From NCBI RefSeq assembly GCF_016860525.1, contig NZ_BNEA01000015.1:1736001-1800000 (forward strand): a stretch of DNA of 64,000 nt, written 5' to 3'. This stretch comes from Streptomyces rubradiris (GTDB lineage: Bacteria > Actinomycetota > Actinomycetes > Streptomycetales > Streptomycetaceae). Numbering within the stretch: the stretch's first letter is position 1; every line of letters begins with the position of its first letter. A program made the translations under genes and the position numbers. This document shows positions 23,414 to 30,769 of this stretch, one piece after another. Below the pieces are notes generated by a model, which saw nothing but the letters and a program-made list of their open reading frames with translations, made no database searches and was not told where the DNA came from.

Positions 23414-23767
23414 GACCGGCTCTCTTCTTCGTCTCGTGAGTCGTGCGGATCGAGCCAATCCGTGTGCGGCGGGCGCGGCTCGTTCATGTGCTGTTCACGC
23501 GGAGTGGACTCAGTAGACCGCCCGGCGCTCCGGCCCGGTCAGTCACCGAAACCATGAAGGAGTTGGCTGGCCAGGGCAGGCATCTTGTAGATTCGTATGA
23601 ACGGAGGCCATCGGTAACCTCTCCGATTTCCTGGGGAAACGCGGGAAACAGCGCGGAGGACCGCACCACGCCTCCCCGGGCGTCCGGTTCCGGGTGCCCC
23701 GGGACGGCCCCGGGCCCACCTTCCAAGATTCATCGTAGGTTTCGAGACAAAGAACGGCGGCGACGAG
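23414..23767. promoter_or_regulatory. Divergent xdh remnant/pucR control region
   Basis: About 350 bp without a gene between the divergent xdh remnant and pucR. It is lower in GC than its surroundings. It contains an inverted repeat ATCGG-N8-CCGAT near 23608-23625 and -10-like TAGATT near 23588. It probably holds the promoters of both genes and a PucR site. No exact operator could be assigned. Confidence 0.4.
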
Positions 23768-25444
23768 ATGCGGCTGCGCGCACTGCTGGACACCGATGCG
23801 CTGGGCCTGCGGCTGCTCGGCGGCGAGGACGAGCTGGACCGCGCGGTACGCGGGGTCATGACCACCGACCTGCGCGACCCGAGCCGCTACCTCTCCGGCG
23901 GCGAGCTCGTGCTGACGGGCCTGGCCTGGCGGAGGGACGCCGCGGACTCCGAGCCTTTCGTCCGCATCCTCGCCCAGGCGGGGGTGGCGGCGCTCGCGGC
24001 CGGCGAGGCGGAGCTGGGCGATGTGCCGGAGGACCTGGTGCTGGCCTGCGCCCGGCACCGGCTGCCGCTGTTCGCGGTGCACGAGTCGGTGGCGTTCGCC
24101 ACGATCACCGAGCACGTGGTCCGGCAGGTCTCCGGCGAGCGGGCCGGGGACCTGGCCGCGGTGGTGGACCGGCACCGGCGGATGATGACCTCGGGCCCGG
24201 CGGGCGGCGGCCCGGACGTGGTCCTGGACCTGCTCGGTTCCGACCTGGACCTGCGCGCCTGGGTGCTCTCCCCCACCGGCCGGCTGATCGCCGGCGCCAA
24301 GGTGGCGGGCCCGGCGCTGCCCGCCGAGACCTGCGCCCGGCTGGCCGCCGAGCACCTGGCGGCCAGCCGCACCGGCCGCCGCGGCCCGCACCGGGTCCAG
24401 CTGCACGGCACGACCTACTCCCTGTTCCCCATCCGCTCCTCCGGCCGCTCCCCGCAGGCCGCCCGCGACGTGCGGGAGACGGTGCTGTCGGACTGGCTGC
24501 TGGCCGTGGAGGCGGACGCGGGCGACTGGCCCGGGGAGCGGCTGGACCTGCTCCAGGGCGTCACCCAGCTGATCGCCGTCGAACGCGACCGCAGGGACGC
24601 GGCCCGCACGGTCCGGCGCCGGCTCGCCCAGGAGGTGCTGGAACTGGTGCAGACCGGCGCCGCGCCCGCCGAGATAGCCGCCCGGCTCCGGGTGGCGGCG
24701 CCGGTGCTGTTGCCCGGGCTCGGCGCGGCCCCGCACTGGCAGGTCGTGGTGGCCCGCGTGGAGTGGGAGGACGGCCACCAGGTCGACGGCGGCCAGGTCG
24801 CCCAGTCGTTGCTGGAGGAGGTGCTGGTCGACCCGCTGGCGACCGGCCCGGAGCCGTCCGACCGGATCGCCGTCGCGCACACCGGGGACGAGGCGGTCGC
24901 CCTGGTCCCGCTGCCCTCGGTCACCGCCGAGCACGACGGCTCGGAGGCCGGGCTGCTCGCCGACTCCCTGCTCCAGGCGGTGCGCGAGCCGCTGTCGGCG
25001 GGCCTGGACGACGACGGCCGGCTCACCCTCGGCGTCAGCGCGGCCGTGCACTCGGCGGAGGGCCTGCGCGGCGCCCTGGAGGAGGCCCGGCACGCCCGCC
25101 GGGTCGCCGCCGCCCGCACCGGCCGGGTGTGCGCGGCCGGCCACCAGGAACTGGCCAGCCATGTGCTGCTGCTTCCCTTCGTCCCGGACGACGTCCGCCG
25201 CGCCTTCACCGCGCGGCTGCTGGACCCGCTGAAGGACTACGACCGGCGGCACCGGGCCGAGCTGATCCCGACCCTGGAGGCGTTCCTGGACTGCGACGGC
25301 TCCTGGACCCGCTGTGCCACCCGTCTCCACCTGCACGTCAACACGCTGCGCTACCGGGTCGGGCGGATCGAGCAGTTGACGGGACGGGACCTGTCCCGGC
25401 TGGAGGACAAGCTGGACTTCTTCCTCGCCCTGCGCATGAGCTGA
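23768..25444 (+). CDS. PucR-family purine catabolism regulator
   Basis: A 558-residue regulator. Residues 1-120 are the PucR N-terminal domain (MRLRALLDTDALGLRLLGG, TDLRDPSRYLSGGELVLTG); a GGDEF-like CdaR segment follows in the middle (residues 300-440, LTLGVSAAVHSAEGLRGALE). The C-terminus is the HTH of the family (TLEAFLDCDGSWTRCATRLH, then LHVNTLRYRVGRIEQLTG). Such proteins switch purine degradation genes on when purine intermediates are present. It is divergent from the xdh remnant and adjacent to the purine permease, so it has outlived its main target. Confidence 0.9.
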   Translation: MRLRALLDTDALGLRLLGGEDELDRAVRGVMTTDLRDPSRYLSGGELVLTGLAWRRDAADSEPFVRILAQAGVAALAAGEAELGDVPEDLVLACARHRLPLFAVHESVAFATITEHVVRQVSGERAGDLAAVVDRHRRMMTSGPAGGGPDVVLDLLGSDLDLRAWVLSPTGRLIAGAKVAGPALPAETCARLAAEHLAASRTGRRGPHRVQLHGTTYSLFPIRSSGRSPQAARDVRETVLSDWLLAVEADAGDWPGERLDLLQGVTQLIAVERDRRDAARTVRRRLAQEVLELVQTGAAPAEIAARLRVAAPVLLPGLGAAPHWQVVVARVEWEDGHQVDGGQVAQSLLEEVLVDPLATGPEPSDRIAVAHTGDEAVALVPLPSVTAEHDGSEAGLLADSLLQAVREPLSAGLDDDGRLTLGVSAAVHSAEGLRGALEEARHARRVAAARTGRVCAAGHQELASHVLLLPFVPDDVRRAFTARLLDPLKDYDRRHRAELIPTLEAFLDCDGSWTRCATRLHLHVNTLRYRVGRIEQLTGRDLSRLEDKLDFFLALRMS

Positions 25445-25499
25445 GGCCGGCGGGGGGCGCGCGGCGGCCTGCCCGGCCCCGCCCGCGCCCCCCTACTTT

Positions 25500-25513
25500 G
25501 TGAAATTTTTCAC
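25500..25513. promoter_or_regulatory. AT-rich dyad upstream of the TPR gene
   Basis: GTGAAA and TTTCAC form perfect 6-bp arms around TT, in one of the few AT-rich patches of the region. It lies just upstream of a possible promoter (TTGGCC at 25522-25527, 18 bp, TGGAAT at 25546-25551). An operator is more likely than a terminator because the stem is short and A/T-rich. Confidence 0.5.
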
Positions 25514-25596
25514 CCATCCTCTTGGCCGGGCCCGGCGATTGGTGCTGGAATGCCGCCACCACTCAACAGCTCGATGGCGTGCATGGGGAGGGCAAC

Positions 25597-26376
25597 GTGG
25601 CGCATACCGCCATGTCTGGTGATGGAACGACCGATGACGATCCTGTCCAGACCGCGGTATGGCGGCTGCGCAGCCGGGCCTGCTGGGCCGACGCGGCGGC
25701 CCTGCTGCCGGCCGACCGGGCCGCCCCTGCCCTCCAGCGGGCCGCGCTGCTGGTCGAACGGTGTCTGTACACCGAGCGGGGCTGGGCCGAGGCGGAGGAC
25801 GCGCTGCGCACGGCGGAGGCGCTGGCGCACACCGACGAGGAACGGGGCGCCGCCGCCTGCGAGCGGGGCCAGCTCGCCTACACGGCCACGCTGCACGGCG
25901 TCCGGGACCGCGCGGACGAGGCGCGGGCCGCGCTGGGCCGGGCGGCGGCGCTGCTCCCTCCGGGGTCGCGGGGGCGGGCGCTGCTGGACTTCCGCCGGGG
26001 GCTGGTCGCCGAGAACCTGACCCGCTCCCCGCAGGCGGCCCGCGCCGCGTACCGCCGGGCGCACGCGGCGGCGGGGGCGCACTCCGACGCGCTGCTGCTG
26101 TCGTTCACCTGGCGCCATCTGGCCGGACTCGCCCTGCGGGACGGGGAGTTGGCCGACGCGCGGCACGGCTTCGCCGAGTCCCTGCGGATCCGGGAGGAGC
26201 TGGGCTATCTGGTGGGCACGGCGCCGGCGCTGGTGTCCCTGGCCGACACCGAGGAGGAACCGGAGGCGTCCCGGTTGCGGGAGGAGGCGCGGCGGCTGTT
26301 CCGGCTCCTGGGCGGCGTCCCGACCTGGCTGGCACGCCAACTGGCCCCGCCGGCACCGGGGGTGGCCACGGCATAG
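25597..26376 (+). CDS. Tetratricopeptide-repeat protein
   Basis: A 259-residue all-helical protein built of TPR-like pairs (ALQRAALLVERCLYTERGWA, EAEDALRTAEALAHTDEERG, ALLSFTWRHLAGLALRDGEL, ADARHGFAESLRIREELGY). No enzymatic or membrane segment is visible. The GTG at 25597 follows GGGGAGGG; an ATG five codons later is an alternative. Similar stand-alone TPR proteins in Streptomyces are often of unknown role. It has its own promoter and a dyad upstream. Confidence 0.8.
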   Translation: MAHTAMSGDGTTDDDPVQTAVWRLRSRACWADAAALLPADRAAPALQRAALLVERCLYTERGWAEAEDALRTAEALAHTDEERGAAACERGQLAYTATLHGVRDRADEARAALGRAAALLPPGSRGRALLDFRRGLVAENLTRSPQAARAAYRRAHAAAGAHSDALLLSFTWRHLAGLALRDGELADARHGFAESLRIREELGYLVGTAPALVSLADTEEEPEASRLREEARRLFRLLGGVPTWLARQLAPPAPGVATA

Positions 26377-26418
26377 GGGCGGCCGACGGGGCGGGGGCGG
26401 GGTGGTTCGGGGGCGTTG

Positions 26419-26543
26419 CCGGGTGCGGGTGCGTGGGGCCTGGCCGCGCAGTTCCCCGCGCCCCTGGGACGTCGCCGCCGACGCGCCCCGAAAGGGGCGC
26501 GGGGAACTGCGCGACCGGCCACGACGGACCTGCACCCGGCAGC
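26419..26543. repeat. Streptomyces intergenic palindromic (REP-like) element
   Basis: A perfect 21-bp inverted repeat (26445-26465 with 26493-26513) containing the familiar GCGCAGTTCCCCGCGCCCC core, continued outward as an imperfect repeat to about 26419 and 26543. This GGGGCGCGGGGAACTGCGCG family occurs many times between genes in Streptomyces genomes. Here it lies between convergent genes and may double as a terminator. Confidence 0.85.
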
Positions 26544-26572
26544 CGGTCCGCACCCCACCGTCACAGCCCGCG

Positions 26573-26628
26573 GCCCGACCGCACCGCCCGCGAGGGCTCA
26601 GCCCGACCGCACCGCCCGCGAGGGCTCA
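26573..26628. repeat. 28-bp perfect tandem duplication at the 3-prime end of the GntR gene
   Basis: Positions 26573-26600 and 26601-26628 are identical. The GntR gene's stop codon is the last three bases of the second copy, so the first copy lies entirely downstream of the stop. It is a recent slippage or duplication product. Confidence 0.9.
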
Positions 26629-27315
26629 GCCCACGCCTGCGAAATGGCGGCGCACCAGCGACCGAACCCCGTCCACGTCCCCCGCCGCCAACGCGTCCAG
26701 CAGGGCCACGTGTTCGGCCGCGTCGGCGACCAGGGCGGCCCTGCCCCGCCGGACCGGGGGCCACTGCGCCCGCCGGTGCAGGTCCTCGGCGATCCGGACC
26801 AGCTGCTCGTTGCCCGCCAGCGCGAGCAGCGCCCCGTGGAAGGCGCGGTCGGACTCGGCGTACGCCGCCGGGCAGCCCGTGGCCGCCGCCCGCACCGTCT
26901 CCTCCGCGAGCGGCCGCAGCCCGGCCCACCGCTCGGCCGGCACCGTACGGGCGAGCCGTACCATCACCGGTACCTCGATGAGCGCGCGCACCTCCGCCAG
27001 CTCGGCCAGCTCCCGCGCCCCGCGCTCGACCACCCGGAAGCCGCGGTTGGGCACGACCTCGACGGCGCCCTCCAGCACGAGCTGCTGCATGGCCTCCCGC
27101 ACCGGGGTGGCCGAGACGCCGAAGCGCTCCCCGAGCACCGGCGCCGAGTACACCTCGCCCGGCCGCAGCTCGCCGGTGACCAGCGCGGTGCGCAACGCGT
27201 CCAGGATCTGCCCGCGCACCGAGGAGCGCTGGACCGGAAGCGGCCGCCCGGCGGGGTCCGGCCCGTCCAAGGCCGCGACCGGCCGGCCCGGGGAGCCCTG
27301 CACGCCCTGCTTCAC
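26626..27315 (-). CDS. GntR-family (FadR/FCD-type) regulator
   Basis: A 229-residue regulator. The N-terminal winged HTH is clear (ILDALRTALVTGELRPGEVY, then LGERFGVSATPVREAMQQL, VEVVPNRGFRV), followed by an FCD helical ligand domain (RALIEVPVMVRLAR, YAESDRAFHGALLALAGNEQL, HVALLDALAAGDVDGVRSLV). The GTG at 27315 is chosen because AGGAGG precedes it; a start 12 codons upstream has none. FCD proteins usually bind small organic acids or sugars acids with a metal. It is divergent from the FhuF gene but the iron box lies nearer that gene. Confidence 0.88.
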   Translation of the reverse strand: MKQGVQGSPGRPVAALDGPDPAGRPLPVQRSSVRGQILDALRTALVTGELRPGEVYSAPVLGERFGVSATPVREAMQQLVLEGAVEVVPNRGFRVVERGARELAELAEVRALIEVPVMVRLARTVPAERWAGLRPLAEETVRAAATGCPAAYAESDRAFHGALLALAGNEQLVRIAEDLHRRAQWPPVRRGRAALVADAAEHVALLDALAAGDVDGVRSLVRRHFAGVG

Positions 27316-27427
27316 GGGTCCTCCTGGCGGCTTGTCGGTACTTGGGGTCATTGACGACGGGTTGTCGGTTGTCCGTCAAGACCTTAGGCGCACCGGGCGG
27401 CAGTTCAAACTCCGCCATATCTGAGTA

Positions 27428-27442
27428 AGGTAAGGCTTACCT
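27428..27442. promoter_or_regulatory. Iron box (DmdR/IdeR site)
   Basis: AGGTAAG-G-CTTACCT is a perfect 7-bp dyad around one base and matches the DmdR1/IdeR/DtxR consensus (TTAGGTTAGGCTAACCTAA) in its core. It lies 52 bp before the FhuF-like gene, so iron-replete repression of that gene is expected. Confidence 0.88.
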
Positions 27443-27493
27443 GTACAGCTCGGTCCGCTCTCGCGGACGCGTCCAAGGATCGGTGGTTCCGCC

Positions 27494-28336
27494 ATGCCCG
27501 CTGCGGCCTCGCCGCTCACCGCCGCCTACGACCGCCTCGGCGCGGCCTTCCCGGGGCTGACCGTGACCGAACTGGGCCCGGAGGACCCGGCACCCGGCGG
27601 CCCCGGCTGGGTCGACGCCGCGGAACTCGCCGCGGGCGGCGCGGCGCTGGACGCCTTCCTGGCGTGGGACGCGGCGCAGGTGGAGCGGGACTACGGCGGC
27701 CCGGCCCGCCCGGACGTGGTCGCGAGCTTCGGCCTGCACCGCTACGCCTTTGCCGCCTGCCTGCTGATCACCGCCCCGTGGTTCTGGCACCGCCGGGTGC
27801 CCCGGCTGCCCGTGACCCACGTCCGCTACGACCGCGCGGCCGGCCGGATGGCCGTACGCCACCCGGTGTCCGTCGCCTGTCTGCCGGGCGACCCCGCCGC
27901 GGCGCTGCCCGGCACGGTCGTCGTACCGGACGAGGAGGCGCTGCGGGCCGAGGTGCGCGCGGCCGTGGCCGAGCACCTGGAGCCGGTGCTCGCGGCCTTC
28001 GGGCCCCGGATGCGGCGGCGCGGGCGCGCGCTGTGGGGCATGGCGACGGACGAGGCCGTGGAGGGGCTGTGGTACGTCGCCGGGCTGTCCGGGGCCGAGG
28101 AGGCGGCCCGGGCCGTGCGGGAGCTGGAGCTGCTGCTGCCGGGGACGACCCCGCCGTACGCCGGCTCGGCCGGGTTCCGGGCGCTGACCGCCCCGGACGG
28201 CACCCGGCTGCCCACCCGGGACCGGGCGAGCTGCTGCATGTTCTACACCGTTCGCCCGCAGGACACCTGTGTGACGTGTCCGCGCACCCGGGACGGCGAG
28301 AGGATCGCCAAGCTCACGGCGGCCGCGGCCGGCTGA
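27494..28336 (+). CDS. FhuF-like [2Fe-2S] ferric-siderophore reductase
   Basis: A 280-residue cytoplasmic protein. The C-terminus carries the FhuF iron-sulfur motif CC-x10-C-x2-C (CCMFYTVRPQDTCVTCPR). The body has the helical FhuF-type fold (FAACLLITAPWFWHRRVPRL). It reduces ferric iron from imported siderophores. The upstream iron box gives the expected iron control. No siderophore synthesis or uptake genes are in the window, so it works with products encoded elsewhere. Confidence 0.88.
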   Translation: MPAAASPLTAAYDRLGAAFPGLTVTELGPEDPAPGGPGWVDAAELAAGGAALDAFLAWDAAQVERDYGGPARPDVVASFGLHRYAFAACLLITAPWFWHRRVPRLPVTHVRYDRAAGRMAVRHPVSVACLPGDPAAALPGTVVVPDEEALRAEVRAAVAEHLEPVLAAFGPRMRRRGRALWGMATDEAVEGLWYVAGLSGAEEAARAVRELELLLPGTTPPYAGSAGFRALTAPDGTRLPTRDRASCCMFYTVRPQDTCVTCPRTRDGERIAKLTAAAAG

Positions 28337-28576
28337 GGAATCGTTCCGTCCCGGCACAGCCGCCCCACCCGGCGCGGAAACTTCTCCACGACCACCCGTA
28401 CGGGTGGTCTGTTCGAACTCAACTCCCGCCATTCAATCGGTAGTTCGAGCAGAACGTCGCTCCGGGCACCCCTCGCGCACTCCCTTGGCGTCCTCTTGCC
28501 CCGAAACCCCCTGAGGGCCGTCGGGACTGGGCCACTATGGCGGGCGTTACGCCCTATCCCCATGCAAGGGACCCTG

Positions 28577-29623
28577 ATGAGACTGACCGACATATCGCTG
28601 AACTGGCTGCTTCCGGGCGCCGTCCTGCTCCTGGGCATGCTGGTGGCAGTGGCGGTGCTCGCGCGCGGCAAGCGCTCCTCCGGGGAGGACGCGGGCGCGG
28701 ACGACTCCTGGGAGCGCAGCGAGGAGCGCCGCCGGCGCAAGGAGGCCCTCTACGGCACGGCCTCCTACGTGCTGCTGTTCTGCTGTGCGGCGGTGGCGGC
28801 GGCCCTGTCCTTCCACGGCCTGGTCGGCTTCGGCGAACAGAACCTCGGGCTGAGCGGCGGCTGGCAGTACCTGGTGCCGTTCGGGCTGGACGGCGCGGCG
28901 ATGTTCTGCTCCGTCCTCGCCGTGCGCGAGGCGAGCCACGGTGACGCGGCCCTCGGCTCCCGGCTGCTCGTGTGGCTGTTCGCGGCGGCGGCGGCCTGGT
29001 TCAACTGGGTGCACGCGCCGCGCGGCGCGGGTCACGCCGGCGCCCCGCAGTTCTTCTCCGGCATGTCCCTGTCGGCCGCCGTGCTGTTCGACCGGGCGCT
29101 GAAGCAGACCCGCCGGGCAGCGCTGCGCGAACAGGGCCTGGTGCCGCGCCCGCTGCCGCAGATCCGGATCGTGCGCTGGGTGCGGGCGCCCCGCGAGACC
29201 TACCGGGCCTGGTCGCTGATGCTCCTGGAGGGCGTGCGCAGCCTGGACGAGGCGGTGGAGGAGGTCCGCGAGGACAGGCGGCAGAAGGAGGAGGCCCGGC
29301 GGCGCAGGCGCGACCAGCGGCGCATGGAGCGGGCCCGGCTGAAGGCGATCAGCCGGGGCCGGCCCGGCTTCGCCGGCCGGGGCACCGGCCGGCAGGTCGA
29401 GGTGCAGCCGGTGGAGCGCGCGTCCGCGCCGGCGGCGACCGCGGAGCCCGCCATATCCACCCCGGAGCCGCTGCCCGTCCGCGCCCGGCCTTCTCTCCAG
29501 CCGGTCCGCGGCGCCGCTGAACCGCTGACGGTCGACCTGACGGCCGAGGACGACACCATGGCCCTGCCGCGGCTGGACTCCCTGGAGCGCAAGCTCAAGG
29601 ACCTGGAACAGCAGCTCGGCTGA
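28577..29623 (+). CDS. DUF2637 membrane protein (SpdB-like)
   Basis: A 348-residue protein with an N-terminal anchor (LLPGAVLLLGMLVAVAVLAR), then a DUF2637 block of about four helices (ASYVLLFCCAAVAAALSFHG, YLVPFGLDGAAMFCSVLAV, LLVWLFAAAAAWFNWVHA, FFSGMSLSAAVLFDRAL). A cytoplasmic tail follows with a strongly basic helix (EARRRRRDQRRMERARL) and an end that could form a coiled coil (LERKLKDLEQQL). DUF2637 proteins are common in Streptomyces chromosomes and in conjugative elements as Spd-like spread proteins; no transfer genes accompany it here. ATG 28577 has AAGGG; ATG 28562 is an in-frame alternative. Confidence 0.8.
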   Translation: MRLTDISLNWLLPGAVLLLGMLVAVAVLARGKRSSGEDAGADDSWERSEERRRRKEALYGTASYVLLFCCAAVAAALSFHGLVGFGEQNLGLSGGWQYLVPFGLDGAAMFCSVLAVREASHGDAALGSRLLVWLFAAAAAWFNWVHAPRGAGHAGAPQFFSGMSLSAAVLFDRALKQTRRAALREQGLVPRPLPQIRIVRWVRAPRETYRAWSLMLLEGVRSLDEAVEEVREDRRQKEEARRRRRDQRRMERARLKAISRGRPGFAGRGTGRQVEVQPVERASAPAATAEPAISTPEPLPVRARPSLQPVRGAAEPLTVDLTAEDDTMALPRLDSLERKLKDLEQQLG

Positions 29624-29999
29624 CCACCGGCCGGGGCCACGGAACCGGGGCGTGCCGCACCGGCCCTGGCCGACGGCCGTGCTCGACGGGGCCGGGGCGT
29701 GACCTACCGGCCGGCAGGAGCCGGGACATGACCACCGCCGGCCCTGCCCGGGCGAACCGGGGGCCTGACGTCACCGGCCCACGGGAGCCGGGGGGTGACC
29801 GCACCCAGCCTCAGCCGACCAGGAAGGCGGCGTGACCGCACCGGCTCCGCCCGACAAGACCGGCGGCATGACCCCACCAACCCACGGGAACCAAGGCACG
29901 ACCGCACCCGGCCCTAGCCGACCAGGAAAGCGGCATGACCCCACCGGCCCACGGGGATCGAGGTCTGACCGCGCCGGTCCCGTCCCGCCCCGTGGGTCA
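29621..29999. repeat. Degenerate tandem repeat array of alternating 30- and 37-bp units
   Basis: At least ten imperfect units, each opening with TGACC or a close variant, run from the stop codon of the DUF2637 gene to the stop codon of the convergent ATPase gene. Clear boundaries fall at 29700, 29729, 29766, 29796, 29833, 29869, 29899, 29936 and 29966. One class is about 30 bp (TGACCCCACCGGCCCACGGG and a G-rich end); the other is 36-37 bp, with the 29796 and 29899 copies nearly identical (AGCCGACCAGGAA core). No open frame with normal codon bias crosses it. It is not a CRISPR array: units are contiguous and lack spacers. Confidence 0.75.
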
Positions 30000-30440
30000 C
30001 GCCGCCTCGGCGCCCAGTTCGAACCACACCGACTTGCCCACCCCGTGCGGCCGTACGCCCCAGGCGTCGGCCAGGGACTCGACCAGCACCAGGCCCCGGC
30101 CGTGGGTGTCGTCGTCCGTGGCCGGGGTGTGCCGCTCGGGTCCGCGGGCCACGAAGTCCCGTACCTCCACGCGCAGTCCGTCCCGTTCCAGCACGGCCGT
30201 CAGGACGGCGTCGTGGTCGGTGTGGACGATCGCGTTGGTGACGAGTTCGCTGGTGAGCAGTTCGGCTATGTCCGAGCGGCCCGGTTTGCCCCAGTGCCGT
30301 AGCAGTTCGCGCAGCGCCCGGCGAGCCTCCGGCACCGCTCTGAGGTCCGCCCGGTCCAGCCTGCGCCGGAGCCGTCGCACGTCGTCGGTGATGGTGTCCG
30401 TCTGGTCCCCCGCTGTCGCCGAGTAGGCCTCGACGGTCAT
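29997..30440 (-). CDS. Anti-sigma-factor-type ATP-binding protein (HATPase_c)
   Basis: A 147-residue GHKL-fold protein of the RsbW/SpoIIAB-like class, very common in Streptomyces. The N box is LTSELVTNAIVHT and the G1/G2 boxes are around GPERHTPATDDDTHGRGLVL and VESLADAWGV. Such proteins bind or phosphorylate anti-anti-sigma partners; none is encoded next to it. ATG at 30440 has a weak G-rich ribosome site. Its stop lies in the last unit of the repeat array. Confidence 0.85.
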   Translation of the reverse strand: MTVEAYSATAGDQTDTITDDVRRLRRRLDRADLRAVPEARRALRELLRHWGKPGRSDIAELLTSELVTNAIVHTDHDAVLTAVLERDGLRVEVRDFVARGPERHTPATDDDTHGRGLVLVESLADAWGVRPHGVGKSVWFELGAEAA

Positions 30441-30748
30441 CGGGCCGCCCCCTCGTGCCTGCCTGTTCATGACCCCCGCCCGCACGCCGCCGGTCCCTGC
30501 CCCTCCTGGTCGAACACGTTCACGGGGGATGCTTGCCCAGCGGACACCGGGGCAGTCCTGACGTATGCCCGATGACCGGCGGTTCGGCCATGTCCGCACA
30601 GCGCCCCGGCCGCCCGGGGCACCGCTGCGCCGCCACGCACCGGGCGCCACGGACGCCGCAGGACGCCACCGAGGCCCCGTGACGGCGGCCGGGCCCCGCC
30701 CGGCACCCGCGGTCGGTACGCCGTCACACCCGGTGAAACTGGCCGAAA
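30441..30748. other. Gene-free gap
   Basis: About 310 bp between the ATPase gene and the poxB terminator. It should contain the minus-strand promoter of the ATPase gene. No gene, strong repeat or consensus promoter was recognised. Confidence 0.5.
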
Positions 30749-30769
30749 TACGCTCCCCCGTGGGGGCGC
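30749..30769 (-). terminator. Hairpin directly after poxB
   Basis: A short GC stem (CGCTCCCCC with GGGGGCG, two-base loop) begins immediately after the poxB stop codon. On the minus strand it is followed by TATTTCGG. It is a likely intrinsic terminator for poxB. Confidence 0.55.

Noticed and set aside
26419..26543. Possible novel structured RNA from the strong inverted repeat
   Set aside because: It matches the common Streptomyces intergenic GCGCAGTTCCCCGCGCCCC palindrome and lies between convergent genes.
28577..29623. Integrated conjugative element marked by the SpdB-like protein
   Set aside because: No integrase, tRNA attachment site, FtsK-type transfer protein or replication gene nearby; DUF2637 proteins are common chromosomal genes.
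29621..29999. Possible CRISPR array
   Set aside because: Units are contiguous, diverged and of two lengths, with no unique spacers and no cas genes nearby.
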